The notes beneath the pieces are model-generated. The model ran no database searches. It was not told the DNA's origin and saw only the letters and a list, made by a program, of their open reading frames with translations. Made by a program: the position numbers and the translations under genes. Below, one piece after another: positions 44,607 through 55,941 of a DNA stretch of 64,000 nt (its first letter is position 1; the number at the start of each line of letters is the position of its first letter). Source of the stretch: Symbiodinium microadriaticum (lineage: Eukaryota; Sar; Dinophyceae; Suessiales; Symbiodiniaceae); contig LSRX01000183.1 in NCBI GenBank assembly GCA_001939145.1, positions 142,710 through 206,709 of the forward strand, given 5' to 3'.

Positions 44607-44651
44607 AACTTTCTTATCGCTGCTCTCTGTTGCTTGTTGGCAAGCTCCCTA
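44607..44651 (-). CDS. Tandem duplicated exon, copy 2
   Basis: Forty-five bases read (R)ELANKQQRAAIRKF(R) between acceptor atattacatag and a GC donor (TTCAG|gctact). Compared with copy 1 the changes are mostly conservative. Both copies begin and end at phase 2, so either or both could be used without breaking the frame. Confidence 0.5.
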
Positions 44652-44726
44652 TGTAATATTCGTATCGCTACAAAAATTACTCAAGGCCCACATGTTCCAA
44701 GAGCCCCCGGTCATCCAAGTAGCCTG

Positions 44727-44771
44727 AATTTTCTTATCGTTGCTCTCTGCTGCTCGTGGGCAAGCTCCCTT
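44727..44771 (-). CDS. Tandem duplicated exon, copy 1
   Basis: The copy reads (R)ELAHEQQRATIRKF(R), with acceptor attagaaag and the same GC donor (TTCAG|gctact). It follows the exon ending at 44870 in phase (split AGG codon). Confidence 0.5.
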
Positions 44772-44869
44772 TCTAATGGTAGTATCCCTACTAAATTTCT
44801 GTAAAAGGATCGGCGACAGGGAGTACTGTAGTGGCCTTAATAGTAAGAATTGGTTTTGCAAAGAAAGAC

Positions 44870-44962
44870 CTTAAGCAGCAGTACTCGTAGTTGTCCAGCC
44901 TTCTATATTCTACATCCAAGAGCCTTATGATGCCCACCTTCGAACTGCAGCCCATGGCAAGA
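44870..44962 (-). CDS. 39-51 kb gene, exon upstream of the duplicated exons
   Basis: Acceptor cacatgtgctcttag, frame LAMGCSSKVGIIRLLDVEYR then RLDNYEYCCL, donor TTAAG|gtcttt at phase 2. The protein-like composition is strong; the family is not recognised. Confidence 0.55.
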
Positions 44963-45227
44963 CTAAGAGCACATGTGTTCGAAAACCTTTGCTTCAATGA
45001 CATAAAGAAACAAGCAGACCACCACGGAGTCTGTTAAACAACTGATATGCTAAACACTGACAGACTGTACCAGTAGTTGTACTCCTATAGCGATTATTGT
45101 TGTTGTTGTTGTCTATCATTGCACATTCTTCTTGTTGTTCTATTTACCTATTATCAAGATCCAAGCACCTCCACCGTACCGACGCACGCCTAAGTCTAGG
45201 TTTGCTACTCCGGGGATCGCAGTCAAC

Positions 45228-45276
45228 AGGTGTACCCGAACCACCCCTTGCTCGACCTGGCGTTCAGCTTCCAATC
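45228..45276 (-). CDS. 39-51 kb gene, candidate exon
   Basis: Sixteen codons DWKLNARSSKGWFGYT between acceptor gaagcgcctgag and donor CACCT|gttgac. Confidence 0.4.
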
Positions 45277-45371
45277 CTCAGGCGCTTCAGTGTCAGAGGC
45301 TCTTTTAGGGTTTAGGGTTTAGGGTTGCCCTGGGAAGGGCAGCCGTATATAGAGTAATTCTGGTAAACAAC

Positions 45372-45417
45372 CGTAGAATTCGTTCACGGGTCGTCGTCTC
45401 ACAATCCTCCCTTGATC
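45372..45417 (-). CDS. 39-51 kb gene, candidate exon
   Basis: Strong acceptor (catcccccttcttgacaaag) and donor CTACG|gttgtt. Two frames are open (DQGRIVRRRPVNEFY or SREDCETTTRERILR), and phase with neighbours does not decide. Confidence 0.35.
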
Positions 45418-45484
45418 CTTTGTCAAGAAGGGGGATGTAGTCAGTCATCAGGGGGTCATCATTACCCCAAAAACGGATGTGAGG

Positions 45485-45579
45485 GTTTCCGAAAATAGGG
45501 GACCCCAAATATAGTACCTTAGATAGTAGGGTCTTTTGTTATATGGACCCCAAAATAAGGTACCCCTAGTTTCGGAAAC
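45485..45579. mobile_element. MITE-like element, family B
   Basis: Ends GTTTCCGAAAATAGGGGACCCC and GGTACCCCTAGTTTCGGAAAC; same layout as the copy at 26459. Confidence 0.75.
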
Positions 45580-46054
45580 TCCCAGGCATGGGAGACCGGG
45601 GGCTCAGCACGGAACAACGGTTTGAGATTGTGGCTCCGAGGGGTTGGCTTCAGGGTTTCAGCGTAATGCCAGTCGAAGGGTCTAGATGCTGGGAAGATTG
45701 AAGAGCGCTTGGGGCAAAGAGCTCTTCTTTCGTCTCGGGTTGATACGGGTGCTTGTGCATCCTTGCACTTCCGCCAGGGCCGTAGTAACGAAGGCCTACA
45801 AGGCCTACACTTGAAGCTATTTGGAGAGTCAAGAGCCAAGGACCGGGACACCCGACCCGGGTCCAACCAACCCAGGTAAGCAGACACACACACACACACA
45901 CACAGAGACAGACAGATGGACACGAACTATTTCCGATCAGCCTCGAGCGCAAGACAAACCCAAGCCCTAGTACGAGTAGGAGCCATGGCATGACAACCCA
46001 ATATGTCGATAACTGGACTTGGAGCCACGGACAGAAAAAGATTCCGGCAAAAAC

Positions 46055-46133
46055 CCACTTTCTCAGCGAGCTTCGTTGCTCTTCCGTCTCTAGCTCCCCC
46101 GCCTCCCCTTCGTGCGCCAGGTCCTTCCACATT
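46055..46133 (-). CDS. 39-51 kb gene, acidic candidate exon
   Basis: Acceptor cagaatttcag, 26 codons MWKDLAHEGEAGELETEEQR then SSLRKW, donor AAGTGG|gttttt. The methionine is probably internal. Confidence 0.4.
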
Positions 46134-46475
46134 CTGAAATTCTGAAAAGCACTCGTTTGTCCCCAACAGCGCCAGTTACTCTCCAGGGGCCACCTGATAA
46201 GTGTAACCGAGAACCCTCAGCCCTAAACCCTCACGCCCTAAATCCCTAAACCCCAAATGCCTAAACCTAACCCTATATCCCCAAGCCCCGAGCCTGAATC
46301 CTCAACCCCTAAATCCCTGCATCACTAAGGACTGTCTTCATCATTGAAAAAATGGTTTGTGCATTTCGGATTCCAGCTTTCCAGGGCCAGATTAAGTTTC
46401 GGCACAGTTCGGGCTTTTATGGCGTAGGGTAGTTTAACTGAGTTTGCGTTTAGGCTTCGAGCAGCAAGTGCGAGC

Positions 46476-46519
46476 CTGCTTCCGAAGAGGAAAATCCCAA
46501 CGGCAGCGTAAGCTAAAGC
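46476..46519 (-). CDS. Candidate exon, hydrophobic
   Basis: Acceptor agatattccaacacag, frame ALAYAAVGIFLFGS, proposed GC donor (GCAG|gctcgc). It may be part of a membrane helix. Confidence 0.35.
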
Positions 46520-46549
46520 CTGTGTTGGAATATCTCTACAGTCTTTGAT

Positions 46550-46634
46550 GCCCGTCCTCATCCAAGCTGGGATGTAGCCTCAGTGCTTGCGGCGGGTAAG
46601 TCCGGGCTTCAGGCTTTCGGCGAGGGCTCTGACC
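46550..46634 (-). CDS. Candidate exon, basic
   Basis: Acceptor ccatgccgttgcag opens GQSPRRKPEARTYPPQALRL; a GC donor after ...QAL is possible. The left border is uncertain. Confidence 0.35.
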
Positions 46635-47917
46635 CTGCAACGGCATGGTTAAAAAGTTTCTTAGACGTTCAGAATAGACCGCGTGCTCTCTTTTCTAAGC
46701 CCTGCAGCCCTGAAGCCTTCAAGTCCTAAAACGTCCTGATTTCAAAGTGGCGGAAGCCACCAGACCAAACACCTCCGAACCAAACCCAGCCTTGACTCGA
46801 AGACCCAAGCCCATGGATCCAGAAACCCGTCCCCTCTTAGGGCAGAAGCCCCAAATTCAGTCGAGCTCCAGAAAAGCTTAAAACTACAAGCCGGTTTAGG
46901 GCTCAGGCCCCCGTCCCCCCAATCCCAGGGCTCAGGGGATGCCTTATAAAGTTCAAAAACGCCTGGCTAGGAGGGACCTAGGGCAGGAGCATTTCGAAAG
47001 CGGAAGTCGGCGTGGAAATCGAACAAAACCCTTAGGATCTTCATCCTGCAGCCCTCGACCCTTGTAATATACTACACCCCTGAAATAAAGCGATCCCAGT
47101 TCGGGCTTTTGATTTAAGGTTTATAGGGTTTAGGGTTTATGGTTTGAGGTTTAGGGTTTAAGGTTTGCCATACTGTACCATACTATACTGTACTATACTA
47201 CACTACTATCGTACATATACCAAAATATAATGTCCAGGTTCGAACCCTTGATAGCTCCCAGCGGCTAAGCAAGGTTGAGAAACGTCATACATTCAACTCA
47301 AAGCCTACAGCCTGCATGCTCTACACGCTAAGCCCTAGGTTGTTCGAGGTGGCTACACCTCAAACCCCAAACCCAGTACATCAAGGGCCCGGCACCCTAA
47401 ACCCGAACATCGGGGTCGGAACATTTACGAGTAGTATTCCCATCTAGCCCCTTTATGCTACTGGGGGTATCATATACAACCAAATCCTTGTTCTAACCAC
47501 GACGGCCCGAATACAAAACTCTTATGATAACACTAAACCCTCGTATCAACCCCTATATATAGAACCCTTTAGAGGAACCTGCTGCCAATTATTTAAGGGC
47601 CCGAATCCCTACATGCTTTACCATTAAAGCACCTCATCGCCTCTCCCGCCGAGGCACTTTTCTCCCGCAAGCTGCATAAGTGCCGACTCCTGAGCACACG
47701 AGATTTTCTAAAGGCCTGAAGAATTAGAATCGGGATCCTATTAATTTAAGGGGCTCCATTAAGGGTTCGATGATATCGAACACGATAGGTTCAGGGTTGA
47801 GGGTGTAAACCCCACAGCGCGAAACCGCGGCAGGATTCTAAAAAGACTTATCGCCCGATAAAATGCTAAAGACCAACATTCCCAAATCAAAAAGCCCCGA
47901 ATCCTCAACCTTCAACC

Positions 47918-48143
47918 TCAAGAACTCAGCCTAGTGATTATATCCTTCGCAAGGACACTACAAACAACGTAGGTAGTGCTCCAGGCCCGAGACACCCATC
48001 GAAAAGCCGCAAAATCCTGTTTGGCAAATCCCTTCCGCAAGGAAACCCGAACAGCCCAAAACATCTGTTGCATCCCAAAAACTCTACCACCAAATACCTT
48101 GGTACGAGAAATAACCGTTGCGTCCGGTTCCTCTCCCACTCAC
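47918..48143 (-). CDS. Candidate coding region, unknown protein
   Basis: One frame stays open and protein-like for about 70 codons: MGEEPDATVISRTKVFGGRV, then MFWAVRVSLRKGFAKQDFAA and FRWVSRAWSTTYVV. Internal donor and acceptor signals could also split it. The family is not recognised. Confidence 0.4.
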
Positions 48144-48461
48144 ATACATGAGATCTACATATACATATAAGTATATGTATATATATATATATGTATATGT
48201 ATATGCTTCTGCATAGGTATATGTATATGTAAATATGTATGTCAACGTCTGAAGCCCTTACAGGACACACCCAAACCTTCAACCGTTATAAAATCAGTGC
48301 AACCAGCTTTAAAACGCCGAAGCCCGAAACCGCGCAATGTGTGGGGGCTTTAATCATCAGACGGTGGTTTTGCGGTATTTCAGCAGCCATAAGGAACCCT
48401 AAACCCTAAACCCACAAACCCTATAGACCCTAAAGAAGGAGCACAGTTTCAATTATTGCGC

Positions 48462-48591
48462 CTGTGCATGAGGAAATGGAAGGCTTCATCAGTTAGTCTC
48501 AGACTCCCGCAACCTAAGATCTCATCCCAAGGGGATGTTGGTAGTACAGAAGCCAAACTACTCAGAGTCTCAGAGTGCTTTGCTGTGATGT
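48462..48591 (-). CDS. Candidate exon, unknown protein
   Basis: Forty-two codons read ITAKHSETLSSLASVLPTSP, WDEILGCGSLRLTDEAFHFL and MH, with acceptor actagagccaag and a GC donor (CACAG|gcgcaa). The plus strand is also open over much of it. Confidence 0.4.
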
Positions 48592-49009
48592 CTTGGCTCT
48601 AGTGCAAAGAGGGAAGAATTGGAAATGGAATCTGCCCCCGAAAACGGACATGGAAACTTAAACCCTAAAGCCCCAAACTCTATCCTTCTCAACCCGAAAT
48701 ACTGGACTTGAGCAATATGCGCCCGGGCGACGAATTCGGAGGGCTCGGTAAGACCAAGTCCCGTCTGCCTCGAGGGCAGCCTCAGACTCAGGGGCATAGG
48801 GCTTTAGGGGTCTAGGGGTCTTTAGGGTTTAGGGGTCTAGGAGGGCTTAGGGTTTAGGGTTTGACACCGATTGCGCAGATCTTGAAGGCTAGGGCTCTAG
48901 GCTTTTATTGGTTTTGGGGTTTAGGGCTTCAGGGCTTCGGGTGTTGGGCTTGTAGGGTTTTGTCTGCAAGGAGGGTTCAGGGTTAGGGTTGTTTCTAGGG
49001 TGTTTTGCT

Positions 49010-49109
49010 TTGCTCTCGATTGCACCAGGCCAGGTTCCAGTAGCAACGATGTGCACTAGCGAACGCAAAATCTCCACAAAGTGCACACCATTGCTTATGG
49101 CTGTCAGCG
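49010..49109 (-). CDS. Candidate exon with Cys/His cluster
   Basis: The frame reads QWCALCGDFAFASAHRCYWN then LAWCNREQ. The C-x2-C followed by His and aromatic residues suggests a small zinc-binding fold of the kind I recall in many Symbiodinium proteins. The borders are uncertain. Confidence 0.35.
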
Positions 49110-49177
49110 CTTTGGGGTTTAGGGTTTTTCGGCCTGACGATAGTAAGCAAACCTTTAGCAGAGTTTTTCTCCCTCTC

Positions 49178-49230
49178 TCCCTCTATATATATATATATAT
49201 ATGCATATATATATATATACACACATACAT

Positions 49231-49263
<33 letters not shown>

Positions 49264-49320
49264 CACATGCTTATAGGTGAGAGAGAGATGGATATATATA
49301 TATATATATGTAAATGTATA
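49178..49320. repeat. TA/CA microsatellite
   Basis: TA runs with short CA and GA blocks; similar TA tracts lie at 43797-43832 and 48160-48235. Confidence 0.95.
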
Positions 49321-50150
49321 TGTACATTCAATAACACATAACCACATAAACCAATGCATCAACAACCAATGTATAATGTGCTTGATTTCCGCCTCTGACT
49401 ACGCATATGGGGATACTTACATTATCAGCCATGTAGGATTCTTGCAGCATGTGGATAGAAGCTTTTGGTTCTTGGGGACTCCTGACTCAGTGCCAGAACC
49501 CCGAAGGTCGCGGCTCAGGGCTTTCAGAAGTTCAGGTTTCACACTTCGATCAAAACCCTTCAACTGCCAAGCGGGAAGCAACCTACGTGCCGCAGACTCA
49601 ACGAAGGCCTGAAGCCATTAAACCCTAAACCCAACAGCCTCGTGGAGTCCTGTGTCGATGGCCGACGTGGCGTGGACGTCCACGGCCTGGAGGCGGAGAA
49701 TAAGAATGAGGCCTTCAAGCCTTAAGCAGCGTTGGGTTCAGGGTCTGGGAGTCATCTAGGTGATACTTTCAGGTGCCCAGCAGTATGTATGAATAGGCAT
49801 TCTAGCAGGGATCCACATATCAGCTATTATTACAGAAAGAGGCCATCCATCAAGAAGCGTCTTGTGTTACAAGTTCCTTTTTGCAGCGGGCCACCAATCC
49901 CTGAGCTACCAATCCCTGAATCACGACGAAGTCTATACACCCCTAGAGCGAGCCCACGAAACCGCTTAGAACCCTGACCCGCACTTTCCATACCTAAGCT
50001 GCACACCCTAGAGCCAGCATCACAGAACATACTGGCCTCAACAGGGCTTGTGGAGTAGTTTATGGCTATATTATACTATGAATCTAACAAGGAACACCAA
50101 GGAAGAACATGCCCACAACGACTTCAGGCTCCTATGCTGCGTGAACTCAC

Positions 50151-50247
50151 TCCGCAAGCCACTTTCGAGCAACTTTTTCTTGCCTCGAAGAATCTGTGGC
50201 CGTCCCGGCACGTTCACGGCTGGACCTTCGTGGCAACTGCCCGGGGG
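50151..50247 (-). CDS. 39-51 kb gene, candidate exon
   Basis: Acceptor ccttcactgcagctgcag, 31 codons PGQLPRRSSRERAGTATDSS then RQEKVARKWLA, donor GCGGA|gtgagt, a consensus match. Other frames on both strands are also open. Confidence 0.4.
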
Positions 50248-51018
50248 CTGCAGCTGCAGTGAAGGATTCACACCCTTCTTGATAAGGATCATCCCGAAAG
50301 GGTTGTCGAGGTTTAGGAGGTTCAGGGGCTACTTTCATAGACGAGTTTACAGGGTAGGACGTTTCGGGGTATAGGGTTCGAGAATGTAGTGGTTTAGGGG
50401 TCTGGCGCTGATCGTTTGAGCTGCTGCAAACAACCAGGGCTAAAGTACGTGTCTGGCTCATGTACTAAAGAGGCCCTCTTAGCCGCCCTTAGAACCAGAA
50501 TACACAAAGATTCTGATTAATCCCGTGGAGTTATATTGCAAGAAAAATAAAACAGAATTCCTAAGAGCAGTTAAGTCGTATGAGTTTAGGATGGGGTTTT
50601 GCGGGTTATCGCATAGGAACTCCGTAACTGTACTTATGAGAACGACCATCAGGGACTATCAGATCATTGCTAAACAATGTGCCTGTTCAACGGGCAATAA
50701 GGGAATCTTGCCGCTACAGATGTCTCTGAAGAAAACGTTTTTGACAGCTTATGGTTGAGATTTCCGCCATCTCGAAGAAAAGTAATTGTATGTGGATCCA
50801 ACAGCCCTGCCGTAGCTACAGCAGCCCAAGCAGAAAACCCGTTGAAGACGAAACCCTAAACTCTAAAACCCCAAATGAGGTCTCTCTGCCCTTTCTTGAA
50901 CCCAGACTCTGCTAATCAGCTGCGAAGCAGCACTGCATGAGTTCACGCAATCCTGCACCAAGCAAAGTCAGCAACACCCTTATACCAAAAACCCTGGATT
51001 CTGGGAAAGACAAACAAC

Positions 51019-51175
51019 CCAGCTCCCTCTCGTGCTTGGTTCCGAACAGATTCCGCATGCTGGCATCCAGATGGAACGGGTCCTGGAAGGCAAGACGACA
51101 ATTCAGGGCCTTTGTCGGGTATTGGAAGTACGGTTTTAGGAGTGAATAAGCTACGGACCACGACGACGACGCCAT
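51019..51175 (-). CDS. Possible 5' end of the 39-51 kb gene
   Basis: A start codon in good context (tcctccATGG) opens MASSSWSVAYSLLKPYFQYP, and the frame continues through DPFHLDASMRNLFGTKHERE to a GTTG donor at 51018. A strong acceptor (gtcgtcttgccttccag) just before DPFHLD means the first part could instead be a 73-base intron after MASSSWS. An upstream gene end is proposed 420 bases away. Confidence 0.45.
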
Positions 51176-51594
51176 GGAGGACCCTCAGTCTCCCGGACAC
51201 CCCCCTCTCTCAACTTTCGAAAGCCCACTTATTCAAGCCTAAACTCCAAGCCCGAAGGCCGCAAGACAAGACTTTGAGGTTCAAGACTCGCCCTTGGCAA
51301 AGGCTCCACGATGGAGTTCTGGTGGTTGAGGGTCTAGTGCACATGCACGGCTTAGGAGCGTCGGGAGTTATATAAGAGAGGTCCCGTGGCACCTTTCACC
51401 GCCGAAAAGCTCATGAACCTACGTACAGAAAGAACTCCGACAAGGAGCCGTTGCATTGAGCTCTCCGGATGCGTCTGGCGGGCTGAGGAAGCCTCAAATC
51501 GAAGTTCTTGGGGCTTTTGGGGGTCCACTGTAGCCGTCCAGGTAGGGCATCGGGGCAGCGCTCTGCTTTTTTGGCTTTTAAGGTTTCAGTCTAA

Positions 51595-51788
51595 CTAAAC
51601 CAACAAAACGCTGACTTTGGGCATGGTTTCATAATTTTTCATCTGCTTCAAAGGTGAACAGCAACTCAGAATGTTGGGAGAAAGTCGTTTTCTTTGCACC
51701 TCTGAGCCCTCCTTGAACAAGTTTAATTGCACGCGCCTGCAACGCCCGGACCACGACGTGCTGCAAGAAAGCGCCAAAGGCCCTGAGA
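51595..51788 (-). CDS. Terminal exon of an unknown gene
   Basis: A very strong acceptor (acgaagccttcttccag) opens 63 codons reading SGPLALSCSTSWSGRCRRVQ, LNLFKEGSEVQRKRLSPNIL and SCCSPLKQMKNYETMPKVSV, ending at a TAG. The minus region just upstream (51850-52031) is also protein-like. The family is not recognised. Confidence 0.5.
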
Positions 51789-51849
51789 CTGGAAGAAGGC
51801 TTCGTCTGTGGGAGTTAGTCTAGGCTTCCCGCGATCATAATGCAGATCG

Positions 51850-52031
51850 CCGGTTAATCTTGTCGGGGGGAGGGGTCTAGTAACTCTAGCAATCAGGCAT
51901 CTGCATTCAGCTTGTGTTTGAAATGGCGATACAGGATTTGTGAAGGTTTTAGTCGTTATTGATTTCATTCTGGGTTTTGGATGAAGTTCTTCAAGATTCA
52001 ATGCCCTCAGTTTCGTTGCGGAGAACCTCAA
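51850..52031 (-). CDS. Candidate coding region upstream of the terminal exon
   Basis: The frame reads LRALNLEELHPKPRMKSITT then NPVSPFQTQAECRCLIARVT. The borders are not resolved. Confidence 0.3.
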
Positions 52032-52404
52032 TCAGATTGAGGGTGCCACCAGAGATGTTGAAGATTGCTTTGTGCTTTGGGTCTGTGCATCGGCAGAATG
52101 CAGGGGTCTGGCACGATTTCGGAGCTTTGTTCATCTAGGGTTTCAAGCAACTGAACTAGGGTTCCAGGCAATGTAAAGTAAGCACATTAGGAAGCCAAAG
52201 CTGGAACCGTTTCTGATTCGCCAGGCCCCAATACTTAGGTTGTCGGATGTCAGCGGCTTTGGGGAGTCTGTACAATCGGCTCTGCAGCCTCATGTTGAGC
52301 TTCTCTTGTGTGTTCCAAATTGCCTGCCCGGGAGAGGCACGGTGTCATTGCAACTTCTCTAGCAGCTTACTTCCCTGACCCCAGCCCCCCTCTTATTCTT
52401 TTCT

Positions 52405-52560
52405 CCCTCTGTCTGTCTGTCTGTTTGTCTGTCTGTGTGTTTGTCTGTCTCCGTGTTTGTCTGTCTGTGTGTTTGTCTGTCTGTCTGTCTGTCTGTCTGC
52501 CTGCCTGCCTGGCTGGCTGGCTGGCTGGCTGTCTGTCCGTCCCTCGCTCTCTCTCGCCCG
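52405..52560. repeat. TGTC/TGCC/TGGC tetranucleotide tract
   Basis: TGTC repeats grade into TGCC and then TGGC, a stepwise-mutated microsatellite. Long Cys-rich frames here are artefacts. Confidence 0.95.
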
Positions 52561-52688
52561 CTCTGTGGGGAGCATGCATCAAATATACCAGGATTTATTT
52601 CGGTCTAGTAAGGTGCCTTTTCAGCAAAGGCTGTGGATAGGCCTTATGCCCAGGGCCACATCCCGGAAACGAGCTCTTGCTCCTTTGA

Positions 52689-52812
52689 ACACCTTACCGA
52701 CAACGCCAAGCAGACGAGTGGAAACCCATACTTCAATGCCGTGCAACTTCAAGGCCTTATCTGTTCGGGCTTTGAGGCCCCTCACCTTGGGGCAAAGACG
52801 GTACCCAGACAA
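52689..52812 (-). CDS. Candidate coding region, unknown protein
   Basis: The frame reads GYRLCPKVRGLKARTDKALK then LHGIEVWVSTRLLGVV, ending GTCG|gtaagg. A gtgagg donor after GYRLCPK and an AG 30 bases on could also split it. Confidence 0.4.
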
Positions 52813-53374
52813 GGAAGACTAAAGCCCGACTAGAAGGCTTCAGCCATTTAGGATGCGCATCCTAAGCCTGGGTTAGTTTAACCCAGAGACTGTTGGAAAG
52901 AGCAGGCAGGGCTTGACGGCGCGAGGCTTGAAAACCCGGACGTGATCTCCCTTGCCACGCGGCCGGCTGATAGGGGGATGATCTGCCAGCCACCGCTTCC
53001 TTTCAGAAGGTGGCAGGCCCTACGCACTGTAAACCTTGAACACTGTAGGGGGTAGAGCTACTGTATGTTTGGGGCAGGTTGGGTGACGTCTTCTCTAGGT
53101 CCCTAGGTTTTGGGCTTTCGGGTGAGGTTCAGGGTTTGGGGCTCAGTGTGTAGATTCTAGGTTTTGGAATGTACTTGGAATATACTTCGGCACCGGGTTT
53201 AGGGGACCGGAGTGAGTTTGAGTCGGGATATCGACATTGAGTACGATTTGTGCTCGGGACGATACGGGGATGTCTTGCCGAATCCCTCAAGCCAAATATG
53301 CCGGGTCTATTCAGCACCTCAACAGCTCCGAGCGAGACACTGTGCTGGGCCGCGAGTTTTCAGGGATTCACATT

Positions 53375-53469
53375 GGTAGTGCTCTAAATCGAAGTCCCCC
53401 CAAAATCCCCAAAATAGTACGGCACCCCTTTAAAAGGACCAGAACAGACAGCCTAATATCGGGAACTAC
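53375..53469. mobile_element. MITE-like element, family A, degenerate
   Basis: GGTAGTGCTCTAAAT on the left and TAATATCGGGAACTAC on the right enclose the AATAGTACGGCACCCC core. Confidence 0.65.
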
Positions 53470-53649
53470 TCATACAATATACTCATCTCGACAACCTAGT
53501 GACCTAGTCATCAGAGTCAACCGGAGGTTCACACCCGCAGACCTACACCCCCAAACCTTCGATGACGCCTACATACTGGAGATTATGTTAGGCTGTTGCC
53601 TTATGATGATGCTTTCGTACAGACTTTAACTGGATCCCACTGCCCTTTT

Positions 53650-53781
53650 TTAAATATTCCATGGTCTGGCCATTTCCTTCAAAAAAAAGATGGAACTTAG
53701 GTCTTCCGGGCGAGAGGCAGGCGGCAGCATCGGAGTCTCCAAGCGCGACACGTCCTCTGGCGGAACCCTTCCGAGCTCCCA
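53650..53781 (-). CDS. Possible terminal exon, unknown gene
   Basis: Acceptor cgttgggatgag, 43 codons WELGRVPPEDVSRLETPMLP, PASRPEDLSSIFFLKEMARP and WNI, then a stop. Another minus frame is open too. Confidence 0.35.
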   Translation of the reverse strand, partial: WELGRVPPEDVSRLETPMLPPASRPEDLSSIFFLKEMARPWNI

Positions 53782-54664
53782 CTCATCCCAACGTCAGGTG
53801 CCATGCTAAAGGACTTAGCCCCGAACCCCTAAAGCCAAAAAGATAAAGCCCTAAGCCCCAAAACTCTGAACCGTTCAACCCCTTGAGGAGCCCCTGAGAT
53901 CCTGAGCAGGGAGCCTCTTAGAGTGATTCGGCAAAAAAGGACCGGACTCGGACGGCAGCTTGATGGAGAGAGGATTCAAGATTCTGCGACTCGTCGTAGG
54001 GTTGAGGATCTGAGCCCCAACCCACAAGCTAGGAAAAAATGCTACGCCCTGAAGAGCAAGAACACATCGACAAACGGTTTCTTTTGCCCGGAGGCCGACA
54101 AGAGAGCAAGCCGAAGAAAACATGACTTAGCACGCAAATCCTCGCCTGTTTTGCCAAATCCTGCAAGGCTGGTTCTGATCCAGGGGCCCGCATCCCGCCA
54201 AAAACCCACTGCGAACTCCTAGGCTGTTCTGGTTATGTCCTCGGTGCCTGTTGCTCGGGTTTGCCTGCTCCAACGAACCGAACCCTAAGAAACCAACAAA
54301 ATCCGGTTTCGGGATGCTCGAACCCTGAACTCCTCCCGATACTCTCAGAAACCCTCAACCACGAGACCCTACACCCCCTCTTCCACCTCGAGTCTGCTGG
54401 AGTTCAGGGCCTACTGTTCAGGTTTAAGCTTTTTCGGGTTAACAGTTTAAGGGTTAGGGTTAGGGCTTAGGGTTAGGGGTTTAGCACCAACAGTATTCGG
54501 AAATCTCCTGAACTTGGCATCGGGCCAACATTCGGGGGCCCTGACTTCAGGCAAATGCTATCGCACCCTCTGACTTGAAAGCCACAACGAAAAACCAGAT
54601 GGAGATGCCCGTGATCACCTGACTCTGACTCCTCAACCTCTGTGGTGCAAGCTGCTATTCAGCA

Positions 54665-54850
54665 AGCCCTTCGCCCTTGACCCTAACCCTAAACCCTAAA
54701 CCCCAAACCCTAACCCTAGACCCTAAACCCTAAACCCTGAACCCTAGACCCAAAACCCTAAACCCTAGACCCTAAAACCCTGAAACCCTGAAACCCTAGA
54801 CCCCAACCCCAAAGCCCCTACATCCTAAAGCCTGATCCCTGAAGGCTCAA
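54665..54850. repeat. Interstitial telomere-like array, C-rich strand
   Basis: Dense CCCTAAA, CCCTAGA and CCCTGAA variants; a short G-rich array follows at 54896-54925. Confidence 0.9.
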
Positions 54851-55941
54851 GCCCTACCTAGACCCCTAAATGTAGTACCTTTTTGTGGTTGCGTGGGTTT
54901 AGGGTTTAGGGTTGAGGGTTTAGTTTCTTATTATTAGGATCCTAACCATAAAGCAAGTATTCCAATAAACGGTGCTACATCTAAAATATGCACACAGAAG
55001 CCAAAAAATCATTTGCAAGCTAATCGACGGATAAAGATACCAGTCTAACTCGAGTTTAGATATCTCTTGATCTAGAAATGAACGAACGAGTAAGCCAAGA
55101 AATTATCGACAAACAACAATAGTTGAACACACAAACCAACAAGTAAAAGTAATTATGTGTATGCATATGAATACACATACAGACACATATCCATATCTAT
55201 ACAAGACCCATGTGTTACGTAAGTCTGCATGTATATGTAAACATCAGCTTGGAGCCCTACCACCCCAAAGCCCAACATCCCGGAAGCTCTCTTCTTCAAC
55301 TTCTTCGGTCCTCAAAGAGGCCACCGAGGACGGCCAGAGCCAGGACGGAGGCGCGGAAGCACTCCGGCATTGCGAGGTGGTACTCGCCTGAAACAACTAC
55401 TGTCTGTGGTCTAGAAGACCTACCTTTTTTAAGGAAGTCTATATAGAAACCACAATAAGGAACCCCCAAAAGGTAGCTGGTTAGGGTTCAAAGTTGACGG
55501 GCTGAGTAAACGGGATACTACTATTTGGGGTGCCAATCATCATAGGCGCGCCCGACAGCTTCCGAGGTGCGGGACTTCAGGGCGTCGGGTACGTCCCTAA
55601 AAATGCGAAGATACTTTGAGCTCGAAGCATTCCGGGCTTAAGGCTTTTGAGGCTTGGGAGACTCAAACTTCAGGGTTTGTAGGGCTTTGTGGGTCTGGGG
55701 CATCAGTTCGACTCTTGAGTGTTGCTAGCTAAGGCTCTGGCTTTCGGTTTTTTTGCTGTACCGGGGACGAAAAGTTGAGTAAATCAAGCTAACCTATCGA
55801 CCCTGAACCCTGTCCCCTCACATCTCCTCTCACTGCAGCTGTGAGACGCCGCGCAGCGGTGTGCAGCACGTCCAGGATCTCCACCTCTTGCAGAAGTCAG
55901 ACCCTGGAGTTAAAGCACACGCCACACAGTAAGAAAACTAC

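Larger units (their letters stand above)
44575..44810. repeat. Tandem duplication of about 118 bases carrying one exon
   Basis: The blocks 44575-44690 and 44695-44810 align from CAAGAGCCCCCG through AGCTCCCT with about 15 percent differences. Each holds one copy of the 45-base exon on the minus strand plus adjoining intron. Confidence 0.85.

Noticed and set aside
45519-46132. Two long minus open frames (134 and 160 codons)
   Set aside because: They run through a CA microsatellite and the family B element; only short segments with splice borders were kept.
47225-47300. GGTTCGAACCC word resembling a tRNA T-loop
   Set aside because: No acceptor stem or anticodon arm can be drawn around it.
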